Source: Paracoccaceae bacterium (GTDB taxonomy: Bacteria > Pseudomonadota > Alphaproteobacteria > Rhodobacterales > Rhodobacteraceae). From it: 47,907 nt of DNA. Where the stretch lies: contig JANQRL010000001.1 in NCBI GenBank assembly GCA_028284605.1, positions 1 through 47,907 of the forward strand, given 5' to 3'. How positions within the stretch are numbered: the first letter of the stretch is position 1; each line of letters begins with the position of its first letter. The position numbers and the translations under genes are program-made. Positions 36,031 to 47,466 of the stretch are shown here, one piece after another. The notes under the pieces are model-generated. The model made no database searches. It had not been told where the DNA came from and worked only from the letters and a program-made list of their open reading frames with translations.

Positions 36031-36396
36031 ATGGAGTCGCTCCTCGCCATCACCATCGGCGTTCTGGTCGCCGGGTCGGTCTACCTGATGCTCGCGCGCA
36101 ACGTGCTGCGCTTCATCTTCGGGCTGGTGCTGATATCGAACGCGGCGAACCTGACGATCTTCGCCGGCGGGCGGCTGACCGAGGGCGCGCCGCCGCTGAT
36201 CGCCGAAGGCGCCGACGCGCCGGCGGGATTGGTGGCCAACGCGCTGCCTCAGGCGCTGGTTCTGACCGCGATCGTGATCGGCTTCGGCCTCTTCGCCTTC
36301 GCGCTGGTCCTCGTGGTACGGGCCTATACCGAGCTTGGCACGCTCAACTCCGACGAGATGCGGGTGGCGGAGCCGAAGGAGGGTCCCGCCAAGTGA
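36031..36396 (+). CDS. mrpC: Na+/H+ antiporter subunit C (MrpC)
   Basis: The 121-residue NuoK-like subunit has three membrane segments. NVLRFIFGLVLISNAANLTIFAGG is the family motif, and ALPQALVLTAIVIGFGLFAFAL is the last segment. ATG 36031 comes directly after the mrpB stop with no gap. The subunit lies next to MrpD in the membrane arm. The C-terminus overlaps the mrpD start. Confidence 0.95.
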   Translation: MESLLAITIGVLVAGSVYLMLARNVLRFIFGLVLISNAANLTIFAGGRLTEGAPPLIAEGADAPAGLVANALPQALVLTAIVIGFGLFAFALVLVVRAYTELGTLNSDEMRVAEPKEGPAK

Positions 36397-37910
36397 GCTG
36401 GATCCTCGCCCTGCCCATCGCGATCCCCTTCGTGACCGCGGTCATCGCGTTCCTGCTCCGGACCCGGCGCGCCGGGCGCTGGGTGAGCGTGATCGGTACT
36501 GCGGTGCTGCTGCTGTCGTCGGCGGTGCTGATGGCCACCGTCCTGCAAGAGGGTGTGATCGCGGCGCAGATGGGCACCTGGCCGGCGCCGTTCGGGATCA
36601 CGCTGGTGGCCGATTACCTGAGCGCGGTGATGGTGGTGATCACCGCGATCACCGGTTTCGCCGTGGCGATCTATGCGCTGGGCGACATTGAGGAACGTTC
36701 GGAATATCTGGGCTTCCACGCGCTCTACAACGTGCTTCTGGCCGGGGTTTGCGGCGCCTTCCTGACCGGCGACCTCTTCAACCTCTATGTCTGGTTCGAG
36801 GTCATGCTGATCTCGTCTTTCGGGCTCCTGATCCTCGGCGGCTCGAAAGAGCAGATCGACGGCGGCATCAAATATGTGACGCTGAACCTGGTCTCCACGA
36901 TCATGTTCCTCAGCGGCATCGGCCTCCTTTACGGGATGACGGGGACGCTGAACCTCGCCGACCTGTCGCTCGCCGTGGAGCGGGTGGAGAACCAGGGCCT
37001 GCTGACCGTCGTCGCGATGCTCTTCATGATCGCCTTCGGGATCAAGTCGGCGCTCTTTCCGCTCTTCTTCTGGCTGCCGGCGGCCTATCACACGCCGTCC
37101 TTCTCGGTCTCGGCGGTCTTTGCGGGGCTTTTGACCAAGGTCGGGGTCTATGCGCTGATCCGCATGTTCACCCTGGTCTTCGACCACGATATCGGCTTCA
37201 CCCATACGATCCTCCTTTGGGTCGCGGGCTTCACCATGGTGACCGGCGTTCTCGGCGCCGCGGCGCAGAGCGATTTCCGCAAGGTCCTGTCGTTCCACAT
37301 CGTCAGCCAGATCGGCTACATGATCATGGGGCTGGCGCTCTTCACCCCGCTGGCCGTGCTGGGGGCGGTGTTCTATCTCGTCCACCATATCATCGTGAAG
37401 GCGAACCTGTTTCTGGTGGCGGGCGTGGCGAAACGACTGACGGGATCGACGGAGCTCTACACGATCGGCGGGCTCTACAAGTCGGCGCCGCTTCTGGCCG
37501 TGCTCTTCATCATCCCGGCCTTCTCGCTGGCCGGGTTCCCGCCGCTCTCGGGCTTCTGGGCGAAGTACGTGCTGGTCAAGGCGGCGCTCGACATCGGGAG
37601 CTGGGTGATCGCGGGCGTGGCGCTCCTCGTCGGGCTGCTCACGATCTACTCGATGACCAAGATCTGGGCCGAGGCATTCTGGAAGGCGCACCCGGACGGC
37701 TTCGACCCCACACCTGACCGGATCGACGCCGGGCAACGCCGGGCGCTGATGCTGCCGATCGCGTTCCTCGCGACGCTGACCATCATCATCGGGCTCTTCC
37801 CGCAGCCCTTCATCGCCTTCGCCGAGACCTCGGCCGCGCAGCTCCTCGACCCGACGGACTATCTCAGAGCGGTTCTCGCCGCGCCGGACCCGGGGCCGGT
37901 GACCGAATGA
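36393..37910 (+). CDS. mrpD: Na+/H+ antiporter subunit D (MrpD)
   Basis: The 505-residue NuoN/M-like proton channel subunit has FLTGDLFNLYVWFEVMLISSFGLL with the conserved Glu, KSALFPLFFWLPAAYHTPSFSVSAVFAGLLTKVGVYALIR with the conserved Lys pair, and FYLVHHIIVKANLFL. The start is GTG 36393 overlapping mrpC (GTGA). A longer frame from 35895 is an out-of-frame reading of mrpB and mrpC. About 14 membrane segments are expected. Confidence 0.96.
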   Translation: MSWILALPIAIPFVTAVIAFLLRTRRAGRWVSVIGTAVLLLSSAVLMATVLQEGVIAAQMGTWPAPFGITLVADYLSAVMVVITAITGFAVAIYALGDIEERSEYLGFHALYNVLLAGVCGAFLTGDLFNLYVWFEVMLISSFGLLILGGSKEQIDGGIKYVTLNLVSTIMFLSGIGLLYGMTGTLNLADLSLAVERVENQGLLTVVAMLFMIAFGIKSALFPLFFWLPAAYHTPSFSVSAVFAGLLTKVGVYALIRMFTLVFDHDIGFTHTILLWVAGFTMVTGVLGAAAQSDFRKVLSFHIVSQIGYMIMGLALFTPLAVLGAVFYLVHHIIVKANLFLVAGVAKRLTGSTELYTIGGLYKSAPLLAVLFIIPAFSLAGFPPLSGFWAKYVLVKAALDIGSWVIAGVALLVGLLTIYSMTKIWAEAFWKAHPDGFDPTPDRIDAGQRRALMLPIAFLATLTIIIGLFPQPFIAFAETSAAQLLDPTDYLRAVLAAPDPGPVTE

Positions 37911-38383
37911 GCACCTTTCTCGCCAATATCCTCCTGGCACTGGCCTGGGCCGCGCTGACCGGGAGCATCGCGCTCCTGAACGTCGCCTTCGGTTTCGTGC
38001 TCGGCTACGGCATCCTGTGGCTGCTGCAGCCGCTGATCGGCGGCCCGAACGCCTACTTCCTGCGGGTCTATTACCTGGTCCGGCTCGTCGTGATGTTCCA
38101 CTATGAACTCGTCGTCTCGAGCATCCAGGTGATCTGGGATGTTCTGACGCCACGGCACCTCGCGACGCCGGCCATCGTCGAGATGCCGCTCGACGTGAAG
38201 ACCGATGCCGGCATCCTCCTGGTGACCAACCTGATTTCGCTGACGCCCGGGACGCTCAGCATCGACGTGACGCCGGACCGCAAGACGCTTATCGTCCATG
38301 CGATGTTCGCCAAGCATCCCGAAGAGATCGTGCGTCAGCTCAAGGACGGCATGGAACGCTGGGTGCGGGAGGCTGTGGAATGA
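37907..38383 (+). CDS. mrpE: Na+/H+ antiporter subunit E (MrpE)
   Basis: The 158-residue protein has two N-terminal membrane segments (LLALAWAALTGSIALLNVAFGFVLGYGILWLL) followed by a cytoplasmic domain with TDAGILLVTNLISLTPGTLSIDV, the MrpE signature. ATG 37907 overlaps mrpD (ATGA) and its own end overlaps mrpF. It is an accessory subunit that has no close relative in respiratory complex I. Confidence 0.95.
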   Translation: MSTFLANILLALAWAALTGSIALLNVAFGFVLGYGILWLLQPLIGGPNAYFLRVYYLVRLVVMFHYELVVSSIQVIWDVLTPRHLATPAIVEMPLDVKTDAGILLVTNLISLTPGTLSIDVTPDRKTLIVHAMFAKHPEEIVRQLKDGMERWVREAVE

Positions 38384-38703
38384 TGAGCGGACCGGAGTTT
38401 CTGGCCCTGTCGATCGAGATCAGCTTCGCGCTGATCGTCATTGCCATCGCAATGACCTTCATCCGGCTCTTCATCGGGCCGAGCCTGGCCGACCGGGTGG
38501 TGGCGCTCGACATGATGACCGTGGCGATCCTGGCCTTCTGCGGGCTCGCCGCCCTGCGCAGCCGGGACAGCGCGTTCCTCGATGTCGCGCTGGTGCTTGG
38601 GCTGGTCGGATTCCTCGCCACCGTGGCGCTCGCCCGGTTCGCCAAGCGGCGGAAATGGCGCGCCGAGGGGATCGAGCGCTCCGCCGAGGAAGAGAGCCCA
38701 TGA
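38380..38703 (+). CDS. mrpF: Na+/H+ antiporter subunit F (MrpF)
   Basis: The 107-residue, three-segment subunit has the family motif RLFIGPSLADRVVALDMMTV and the RDSAFLDVALVLGLVGFLATVAL end segment. The Asp in ADRVVALD is conserved in MrpF and has been linked to sodium passage in the family. ATG 38380 overlaps mrpE; the C-terminus overlaps mrpG by 4 nt. Confidence 0.95.
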   Translation: MMSGPEFLALSIEISFALIVIAIAMTFIRLFIGPSLADRVVALDMMTVAILAFCGLAALRSRDSAFLDVALVLGLVGFLATVALARFAKRRKWRAEGIERSAEEESP

Positions 38704-39032
38704 TCGAGTATATCACCGGCATCCTGCTGCTGCTTGGCGGTGCGCTCGCGGTCATCGCCGCCCTGGGTATCTTGCGCCTGCCCGACGTGCTGATCCGCAT
38801 GCATGCCTCGACCAAGGTCGGCACGCTCTCCACCGGGCTGGTCATGGTCGGCTGCATCCTTGCGTTCTGGAACCTCGGGATCACCGTGCGTGCGGCGGCC
38901 ATCATGGTGTTCCTGCTGCTCACCGCGCCGATTGCCGGCCATATGATCGGCCGCGCCGCCATCGAGACTGGCGTGCCGCTCTGGCGCACCCGGCGCGCCG
39001 GGGAGCCCGAGGAGCCGGACGAGCCGACTTGA
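38700..39032 (+). CDS. mrpG: Na+/H+ antiporter subunit G (MrpG)
   Basis: The 110-residue, three-segment last subunit has LGGALAVIAALGILRLPDVLIRMHASTKVGTLSTGLV, the MrpG signature, and an acidic tail (EPEEPDEPT). It completes the mrpABCDEFG order. ATG 38700 overlaps mrpF. Its stop codon falls inside the -35 box of the next gene's heat-shock promoter. Confidence 0.95.
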   Translation: MIEYITGILLLLGGALAVIAALGILRLPDVLIRMHASTKVGTLSTGLVMVGCILAFWNLGITVRAAAIMVFLLLTAPIAGHMIGRAAIETGVPLWRTRRAGEPEEPDEPT

Positions 39033-39058
39033 ACGGCGCGGGCCGCTCTCCCATCTAG
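39028..39058 (+). promoter_or_regulatory. Sigma-32 (RpoH) type promoter for clpB
   Basis: CTTGAA (39028-39033), exactly 17 bases, then CCATCTAG (39051-39058). The alphaproteobacterial RpoH pattern is CTTG with a spacer near 17 followed by CCATAT-like sequence. It overlaps the mrpG stop and lies about 75 nt before the clpB start codon, as expected for a heat-shock chaperone. Confidence 0.7.
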
Positions 39059-39133
39059 ATGACAAGGCCCGAACCGGGGCGCGCCGCTTGCCGGGCGCCG
39101 CCAATCCCGGGCGCTTATGGAAGGAGAGACGTG

Positions 39134-41752
<2,619 letters not shown>

Positions 41753-41784
41753 TCCGGTTTCGCCGCGCGTCGCGCGTCGACCGA

Positions 41785-41848
41785 CCGGGGGGCCAGCCCC
41801 CCGGATCGCCGTATAGCCGGGGGGCCAGCCCCCCGGACCCCCCGGAGT
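41785..41848. repeat. Twin GC-rich hairpins with adjoining tag after clpB
   Basis: CCGGGGGGCCAGCCCCCCGG occurs at 41785-41804 and again at 41817-41836, 32 bp apart. Each has 9-bp arms around CA. The second is followed by CCCCCCGGAGTATTTTCGGC and CAAATGAAG. This hairpin-plus-tag layout is a common dispersed intergenic element in Rhodobacteraceae genomes. It may help end clpB transcription, but there is no long U-tract. Confidence 0.8.
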
Positions 41849-41895
41849 ATTTTCGGCCAAATGAAGGGGCTGGGCGGGCCGATCCCGGGCGGCGG

Positions 41896-42645
41896 TCAGC
41901 CCCGTCTGAGCGCCGGCAATCCGATCCCCGTCGCCTCGAAGCCGCCATCGGCGGCGATGATCTGGCCGGTGACGTAGCTCGCCTGTTCCGAGCACAGGAA
42001 GACGATGACGCCGGCGATCTCCTCTTCCGAGCCGTAGCGGCCGAGCGGCATGGCGTCGTGATAGGCGTCGATGATGTCCTGGCTATGGACCGCCATGGCG
42101 AGCTTGGTGCGCACCGGGCCCGGGCAGACGCAGTTCGCCCGGATACCGTGTTCGCCGAGCTCCGCCGCCTGCTGCCGCGTCAGGTGCATCACCGCCGCCT
42201 TCGAGGTGCCGTAGGCGACGCGCAGAGTCGAGGCGCGCAGGCCGGAGATCGAGGCGATGTTGACGATGGCGCCCCGGCTCTCCTTCAGCGCCGGCAGCAC
42301 CGCCTGCGAGCACAGGAAGACGCCGTCGAGATTGGTCTCCATCACCGTGCGCCAGCGGCCGAAATCGGTCGCCGCCAGGGGCCCGAAATCCGCCACGCCG
42401 GCATTGTTGATCAGTGCGTCGATGCGGCCGGCATCGGACAGCACCGCCGCCACCATCGCGTCGACATCGGACGGGATCGAGACGTCGCGCTCAATCGGCA
42501 GGACATTCTCCAGCCCTGCCGCCGCGCGCGCCAGTTCCGGCCCGTCGCGGTCGACCATGGCGACCCGGGCGCCTTCTGCCAGGAACAGCTTCGTGGTGGC
42601 GAGCCCGATGCCCCGGGCGGCGCCGGTGACGATGATCATGCGCAT
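41896..42645 (-). CDS. Short-chain dehydrogenase/reductase
   Basis: The 249-residue classical SDR has the TGAARGIG nucleotide loop, an Asp after strand 2 (VAMVDRD) that favours NAD over NADP, and NNAG. The catalytic residues are Ser in IASISG, then Tyr and Lys in YGTSK. PGPVRTKL and TGQIIAADGGF are also typical. The substrate is not known. ATG 42645 has GGGAGGA upstream. A strong terminator lies in the 5' leader 42 nt before the start. Confidence 0.9.
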   Translation of the reverse strand: MRMIIVTGAARGIGLATTKLFLAEGARVAMVDRDGPELARAAAGLENVLPIERDVSIPSDVDAMVAAVLSDAGRIDALINNAGVADFGPLAATDFGRWRTVMETNLDGVFLCSQAVLPALKESRGAIVNIASISGLRASTLRVAYGTSKAAVMHLTRQQAAELGEHGIRANCVCPGPVRTKLAMAVHSQDIIDAYHDAMPLGRYGSEEEIAGVIVFLCSEQASYVTGQIIAADGGFEATGIGLPALRRG

Positions 42646-42686
42646 GCCTGTCCTCCCCCGCGACGGACGTTGGCCGGTCGCCGCCG

Positions 42687-42716
42687 AAAAGAAAAGCCCC
42701 GGGACGAAACCGGGGC
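42687..42716 (-). terminator. Intrinsic terminator in the leader of the SDR gene
   Basis: On the minus strand, GCCCCGG (42716-42710), a 7-base loop and CCGGGGC (42702-42696) are followed by TTTTCTTTT (42695-42687). It is a textbook Rho-independent terminator, but it lies upstream of the SDR start and no minus-strand gene is known before it. It could be an attenuator or the end of a small RNA. Confidence 0.8.
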
Positions 42717-42879
42717 GGCGCGCCGGTTCGGTTCCGGCCGCGATCCGGTGAGGCGTCGAGAGCCGGCGGCCTCGAGACCGTCATCTCGGCCTGTTCACGG
42801 AGCTCTGTCGTGACAGGACGCCCGCGCTGGGGCAATGATGCCGGGGCGTATCGTTGAGCCGTGCCAGGAGAGTCCCAGC

Positions 42880-44385
42880 ATGATGATGAGTGAATCCGCC
42901 ATGTCCTGGCTTCTGGACCTGAGCGTTATCTTCCTGTTTGTCGTCGGGCTCGTCGTGCTGGCTCTCGTGGTGCTCTTCGTCATCGACCGCACCCAGACCG
43001 CCGACGCGATCCGGCGCAACTACCCGGTCCTCGGGCGGTTCCGGCATATCTTCAGCACATTGGGCGAGTTCTTCCGCCAGTACTTCTTCGCCATGGACCG
43101 AGAGGAGCTGCCGTTCAACCGCGCCCAGCGGGAATGGGTCTCCCATGCCGGGGAGGGCGGGTCGAACACGATTGCCTTCGGCTCGACCCGCAGCCTCAAC
43201 GTGCCGGGAACGCCGATCTTCATGAACGCTGCCTTTCCGCCGCTCGGCGATCAGATCGCGTCGACCGATCCGATGGTGATCGGCCCCCATGCGCGGGAGC
43301 CCTATACGGCGACCTCGATCTTCAACCTTTCGGGGATGTCCTACGGCGCGATCTCGAAACCCGCGGTACGGGCGCTGAGCAGGGGCTGCGCCGAGGCCGG
43401 TTGCTGGATGAATACCGGCGAGGGCGCGATCAGCCCCTATCACCTGGAGGGAGGCTGCGATCTGGTCTTCCAGATGGGCACCGCGAAGTTCGGGGTGCGC
43501 GACGCGGAGGGCAAGCTTGATGAGGAGAAGCTGCGCGCGGTGGCGGCCCGGCCCCAGGTGAAGATGATCGAGATCAAGCTCGCCCAGGGCGCCAAGCCGG
43601 GGAAGGGCGGTATCCTGCCGGCCGCGAAGATCAGCCCGGAGATCGCCGAGATTCGCGGCCTGCCCATCGGTCAGGACGGGATCAGCCCGAACCGCCATGC
43701 GGAGATCGGGAGCTGGGACGAGCTGCTCGACTTCGTCGGCCGGGTCCGCGAGATCACCGGCCTGCCGGTGGGCATCAAGACGGTCTATGGCGGCCATGGC
43801 ACCTTCAAGGAGCTGTTTCAGCTCATCAATGAGCGTGGGGCGGAGTGTGCGCCGGACTTCATCACCCTCGATGGCGGCGAGGGCGGCACCGGGGCCTCGC
43901 CCATGCCGCTGATGGACCTTGTCGGCGTGTCGATCCGCGAGGCCCTGCCGAAGGTCAGTGCGCTGCGCGATTCGATGGGGCTGAAGGACCGCATCCGGCT
44001 CATCGCCTCCGGCAAGCTGATCAATCCGGGCGATGTCGGTTGGGCGATGTGCGCCGGCGCCGATTTCGTGACCTCCGCCCGCGGCTTCATGTTCGCGCTG
44101 GGCTGCATCCAGGCGCTGAAGTGCAACAAGAACACCTGCCCGACCGGCATCACCACCCACGATCCGCGCTTCCAGAAGGGGCTCGTGGTGGAGGACAAGT
44201 GGCAGCGGGTGGCGAATTATGTGCGCTCGATCAACAAGGACCTGGAGACCATCGCCCATTCCGTCGGCGTCAGCGAGCCCCGGATGATGCGCCGGACCCA
44301 TGTCCGGATCGTGCAGCCCGACGGGTCCTCCGTGCCGCTTAACGAACTCTATCCGCGGGAACTTTATGCGGCGGGGACGACCTGA
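42880..44385 (+). CDS. Membrane-anchored FMN-binding glutamate synthase family protein
   Basis: The 501-residue protein has an N-terminal membrane segment (LLDLSVIFLFVVGLVVLALVVLFVI) followed by a cytoplasmic domain like the FMN/Fe-S part of the glutamate synthase large subunit. Motifs include NLSGMSYGAISKPAVRALS, GGCDLVFQMGTAKFG, the FMN-binding DGGEGGTGASP, and CNKNTCPTGITTHDP with cysteines of the 3Fe-4S cluster. It has no glutaminase domain, so it may act on another substrate or use ammonia. The first of three nearby ATGs (42880) follows AGGAGAG. Confidence 0.88.
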   Translation: MMMSESAMSWLLDLSVIFLFVVGLVVLALVVLFVIDRTQTADAIRRNYPVLGRFRHIFSTLGEFFRQYFFAMDREELPFNRAQREWVSHAGEGGSNTIAFGSTRSLNVPGTPIFMNAAFPPLGDQIASTDPMVIGPHAREPYTATSIFNLSGMSYGAISKPAVRALSRGCAEAGCWMNTGEGAISPYHLEGGCDLVFQMGTAKFGVRDAEGKLDEEKLRAVAARPQVKMIEIKLAQGAKPGKGGILPAAKISPEIAEIRGLPIGQDGISPNRHAEIGSWDELLDFVGRVREITGLPVGIKTVYGGHGTFKELFQLINERGAECAPDFITLDGGEGGTGASPMPLMDLVGVSIREALPKVSALRDSMGLKDRIRLIASGKLINPGDVGWAMCAGADFVTSARGFMFALGCIQALKCNKNTCPTGITTHDPRFQKGLVVEDKWQRVANYVRSINKDLETIAHSVGVSEPRMMRRTHVRIVQPDGSSVPLNELYPRELYAAGTT

Positions 44386-44491
44386 CCGCCCCTCGCGTTA
44401 CAGGGAACTGGCGGCATCGTGACGTCCGGGGCTCTCGATTTTGTGTCCCGTTTCCATACTTTGGCGGCGAGATTTGAACGGAGCGCGCGCC

Positions 44492-45403
44492 ATGGCCCAT
44501 CGCTGGACAAACGACCTGACCCCTGCCGACGTCACGCCCAAGGAGGTCTGGCTGAACCGGCGCCAGATCGTCGCCGGCCTGGGCGTCGGGATCGGCGCGG
44601 GGGCCATCGCGGGGCCGGGCCTGGCCTACACGCCCGACCCGAGCCTGGAGCCCAACACGTTCGAGGACATCACGACCTATAACAATTTCTACGAGTTCGG
44701 CACCGCAAAGGAGGACCCGGCGAAGAACGCCCATCTCCTTCAGACCGAGCCGTGGTCGATCACCGTCAACGGCATGGTCGACAATCCCGGTGAATATACG
44801 GTCGAGGACCTGATCGGCGGGTTCGACATCGAGGAGCGGATCTACCGGTTCCGCTGTGTCGAGGCGTGGTCGATGGTGATCCCGTGGAACGGCGTGGAGC
44901 TGGCCGATGTGCTCGACCGTGTGGGCGTGCAGGACGGCGCGCGCTACGTTGCCTTCGAGACCGTGGTACAGCCCGAGAACATGATCGGCGTGCGGCGCCG
45001 GGTGCTCGACTTCCCTTACGTGGAGGGGCTCCGGCTCGACGAGGCGCGCCATCCGCTCACCATGATGGCCACCGGCATCTATGGCGAGCCGATGCCGAAG
45101 CAGAACGGCGCGCCGATCCGCCTCGTCGTGCCATGGAAGTATGGCTTCAAGTCGATCAAGTCGATCGTGCGGATCACCCTGACCGACGAGGAGCCGCCGA
45201 CGAGCTGGAACAAGGCCAATGCCCGCGAATACGGCTTCTACTCCAACGTGAACCCGAATGTGGACCATCCCCGCTGGTCCCAGGCCACCGAGCGGCGCAT
45301 CGGCGGCGGGTTGTTCCAGCGGCGCCAGCCGACGCTGATGTTCAACGGCTATGACGAGGTCGCGTCGCTCTACGAGGGCATGGACCTCACCGAGTTCTAT
45401 TGA
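44492..45403 (+). CDS. msrP: Protein-methionine-sulfoxide reductase catalytic subunit MsrP
   Basis: The 303-residue periplasmic molybdenum enzyme repairs oxidised methionines in envelope proteins. A Tat signal is clear: [17 protein letters not shown] with R23-R24. The sulfite-oxidase-like fold has the molybdenum ligand C122 in [13 protein letters not shown]. The segment ending [11 protein letters not shown] is family typical. ATG 44492 gives a normal Tat N-terminus; a longer frame upstream lacks a ribosome site. It overlaps msrQ by one base (TGATG). Confidence 0.95.
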   Translation: MAHRWTNDLTPADVTPKEVWLNRRQIVAGLGVGIGAGAIAGPGLAYTPDPSLEPNTFEDITTYNNFYEFGTAKEDPAKNAHLLQTEPWSITVNGMVDNPGEYTVEDLIGGFDIEERIYRFRCVEAWSMVIPWNGVELADVLDRVGVQDGARYVAFETVVQPENMIGVRRRVLDFPYVEGLRLDEARHPLTMMATGIYGEPMPKQNGAPIRLVVPWKYGFKSIKSIVRITLTDEEPPTSWNKANAREYGFYSNVNPNVDHPRWSQATERRIGGGLFQRRQPTLMFNGYDEVASLYEGMDLTEFY

Positions 45404-46008
45404 TGCAGCGGGTCAATGCCCTCCTGCGGCCGATCCCGACCTGGACGGTTTATGTCGCCGGGGCGGCCTGGGCGGTGTGGCTCTTCTATCTCGGGCTCAC
45501 CGGCGGGCTCGGCGCGGACCCGGTGGAAGCGCTTGAACATCGCTACGGGAAGATCGCGTTGCAGCTCATCGTGCTGGGGCTTGCGGCGACGCCGCTCTGC
45601 CGGTTCGCGCGGCTGAACCTGATGAAGTTCCGCCGGGCCATCGGGGTGACGGCGTTCTTTTTCGTGCTCGCGCATTTCCTGGTCTGGGCGCTGCTCGACG
45701 TGCAGACCCTCTCGGCGGTCTGGGCGGATATCGTGAAGCGGCCCTACGTGACCATCGGCATGGCGGGCTTCGCGCTTCTGATCCCGCTGGCGCTCACCTC
45801 CAACGACTGGTCGGTGCGCAGGCTCGGGGCCATGGCGTGGCGCAAGCTGCACTGGCTGACCTATCCGGCCGCGGTACTGGGCGCGCTGCATTATGTCTGG
45901 CTCGTGAAGGGCTTTCAGATCGAGCCGCTGATCTATCTCACGCTGATCCTCGCACTGCTCGCGACCCGGCTGCCGCAGGCCCGGAAGCGGCGGCGCGCGA
46001 TGGCCTGA
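45403..46008 (+). CDS. msrQ: Heme-binding membrane subunit MsrQ
   Basis: The 201-residue, six-segment membrane protein of the ferric-reductase-like family carries electrons through b-type heme to MsrP. Heme-ligand His candidates are FFVLAHFLVWALL, KLHWLTYPAAVLGALHYVW and others in line with MsrQ. LGADPVEALEHRYGKIALQ is the family opening. ATG 45403 overlaps the msrP stop, so the pair is translated together. Confidence 0.95.
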   Translation: MQRVNALLRPIPTWTVYVAGAAWAVWLFYLGLTGGLGADPVEALEHRYGKIALQLIVLGLAATPLCRFARLNLMKFRRAIGVTAFFFVLAHFLVWALLDVQTLSAVWADIVKRPYVTIGMAGFALLIPLALTSNDWSVRRLGAMAWRKLHWLTYPAAVLGALHYVWLVKGFQIEPLIYLTLILALLATRLPQARKRRRAMA

Positions 46009-46053
46009 GAACACCGCTTTCGCCCGCCCGGACCTGCCCCTAGGGTCCGCCCC

Positions 46054-47256
46054 ATGAGCGACCTCGACCAGACCCGCGCGGCGCGCCTTTCGATGGCGCT
46101 CTTCTTCCTGCAACCGATGACCATCGGCGCCTGGTTCGCCCTGATCCCCACGGTGAAGGCGGCGCTCGACCTGTCGAAGGCGGAACTGGCCGTCGCCCTG
46201 CTCGGGATGCCGGTGGCGGTGCTCTTGGCCTTGCAGGTCTCGGGCCGGGCGGTCGCCTGGCTCGGGGTGCGGGGGCTGATGGCCTGGACTTTACCGTTGC
46301 AATGCGCCGCGGCGGTGCTGCCGCTCCTGGCCGGCGGGCAGGGGGCGCTGTTTCTGGCGCTGGCGGTCTTCGGCGCCGTGACCGCGTTCCTCGAAGTCGG
46401 CATGAACGTCTATGCCGGCCGGGTGGAGAAGGCGACCGGCGCGCTGATCATGAACCGCTGCCACGGGTTCTGGGCGCTCGGCCTGACCGCGGGGTCGCTG
46501 CTCGCCGCGCTCGGCGCCGGGCTGTTGACGCCGGTTCTGCTTATGGTGCTTGTCGGGCTCCTCTCCGGCGGGGTGGGATATCTGGTTGTCTCCGGCCTGC
46601 CCCGGATCCGGGAAGAGGCGGAGCGGGCGCGGCTGCCGGCCCGCAAGCTCTGGCATCTGCCCCGGGCGCTGGTGGCGATCGGGGTCTTCATGCTGCTGGT
46701 GACGCTGGTCGAGGCCGGTATGACGGACTGGTCGGCGGTTTATCTGGCCGAGCGTCTGGGGCTCGATGCCGCCGACGAGGTGGCACGGGCGGGCGTGGCG
46801 GTGACGATCTTCTCGGGTTTCATGGCGGCGGGGCGGTTTGCGGGGGATGCGCTGAAGCGGCGGCTCGGCCCGCTGGCGCTCGCCCGGGGGTCGGCCATCG
46901 TCACCATCCTGGGGCTGGGATGCCTGATCCTGCCGCTGCCGATTGAGGCCGCCTATCTGGGCTTCGCTCTGGTGGGCTTGGGCGTTGCGGCGGGCTATCC
47001 GCTGGGGGTGTCGGCGGTGGCCGCGCTCGACGACCGCTACGAGGCGGCGAACATCGCGGTGATGTCCACTTTCGCGCTCACCGGGTTCCTGCTCGGCCCG
47101 CCGCTCGTGGGGTTCCTGGGGGAGGCGTTCGGCATGCGGGCGGCCTTTGCGGCCATGGTGCCGGGCCTGATTCTGTGCCTGGTGCTTGCGGCGTGGCTGG
47201 AGCCCGGGCGGACACCGGGCGATTCCATCGGGGACCGCCACCGCCCGGCCCGCTAA
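46054..47256 (+). CDS. Major facilitator superfamily transporter
   Basis: The 400-residue protein has about twelve membrane segments. It opens with the MFS N-terminal pattern (MALFFLQPMTIGAWFALIPTVKAALDLS) and has NRCHGFWALGLTAGSLLAAL in the middle and GVAAGYPLGVSAVAALDDR late. It resembles the FucP/YbjJ-like subgroup that carries sugars or small molecules; the substrate is not known. ATG 46054 follows a possible TAGGGT -10 box (46042-46047) with little leader. It ends 181 bp before the rRNA promoter. Confidence 0.87.
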   Translation: MSDLDQTRAARLSMALFFLQPMTIGAWFALIPTVKAALDLSKAELAVALLGMPVAVLLALQVSGRAVAWLGVRGLMAWTLPLQCAAAVLPLLAGGQGALFLALAVFGAVTAFLEVGMNVYAGRVEKATGALIMNRCHGFWALGLTAGSLLAALGAGLLTPVLLMVLVGLLSGGVGYLVVSGLPRIREEAERARLPARKLWHLPRALVAIGVFMLLVTLVEAGMTDWSAVYLAERLGLDAADEVARAGVAVTIFSGFMAAGRFAGDALKRRLGPLALARGSAIVTILGLGCLILPLPIEAAYLGFALVGLGVAAGYPLGVSAVAALDDRYEAANIAVMSTFALTGFLLGPPLVGFLGEAFGMRAAFAAMVPGLILCLVLAAWLEPGRTPGDSIGDRHRPAR

Positions 47257-47437
47257 GTGGGGATAGTCTTGGGGGTAAGTCTGCGGTGACCCCCAGATAT
47301 GGCCCCGAACCGGTCCAAAGGCGGCTAAGGATGTTGCGCCACACGGCCCTAGAATGGCGCTTTCTTGCCCTAGGGCGCTGAAAATGAAAGAAAATCCGCC
47401 AGGGGCACAAAAAGTGGCGCTGCGGCGAAAAAAGCCC

Positions 47438-47466
47438 TTGCGGGGGCCGGGTCCAATCCGTAAATA
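47438..47466 (+). promoter_or_regulatory. rRNA operon promoter
   Basis: TTGCGG (47438-47443), 17 bases, TAAATA (47461-47466), followed by CCCC. This is the common rRNA promoter style in Rhodobacteraceae. The predicted start is near 47473. Confidence 0.75.

Noticed and set aside
42713-42835. Leader peptide for attenuation of the SDR gene (frame beginning MTVSRPPALD)
   Set aside because: The frame has no stop before the terminator and no run of one amino acid, so a classical leader-peptide mechanism is not supported.
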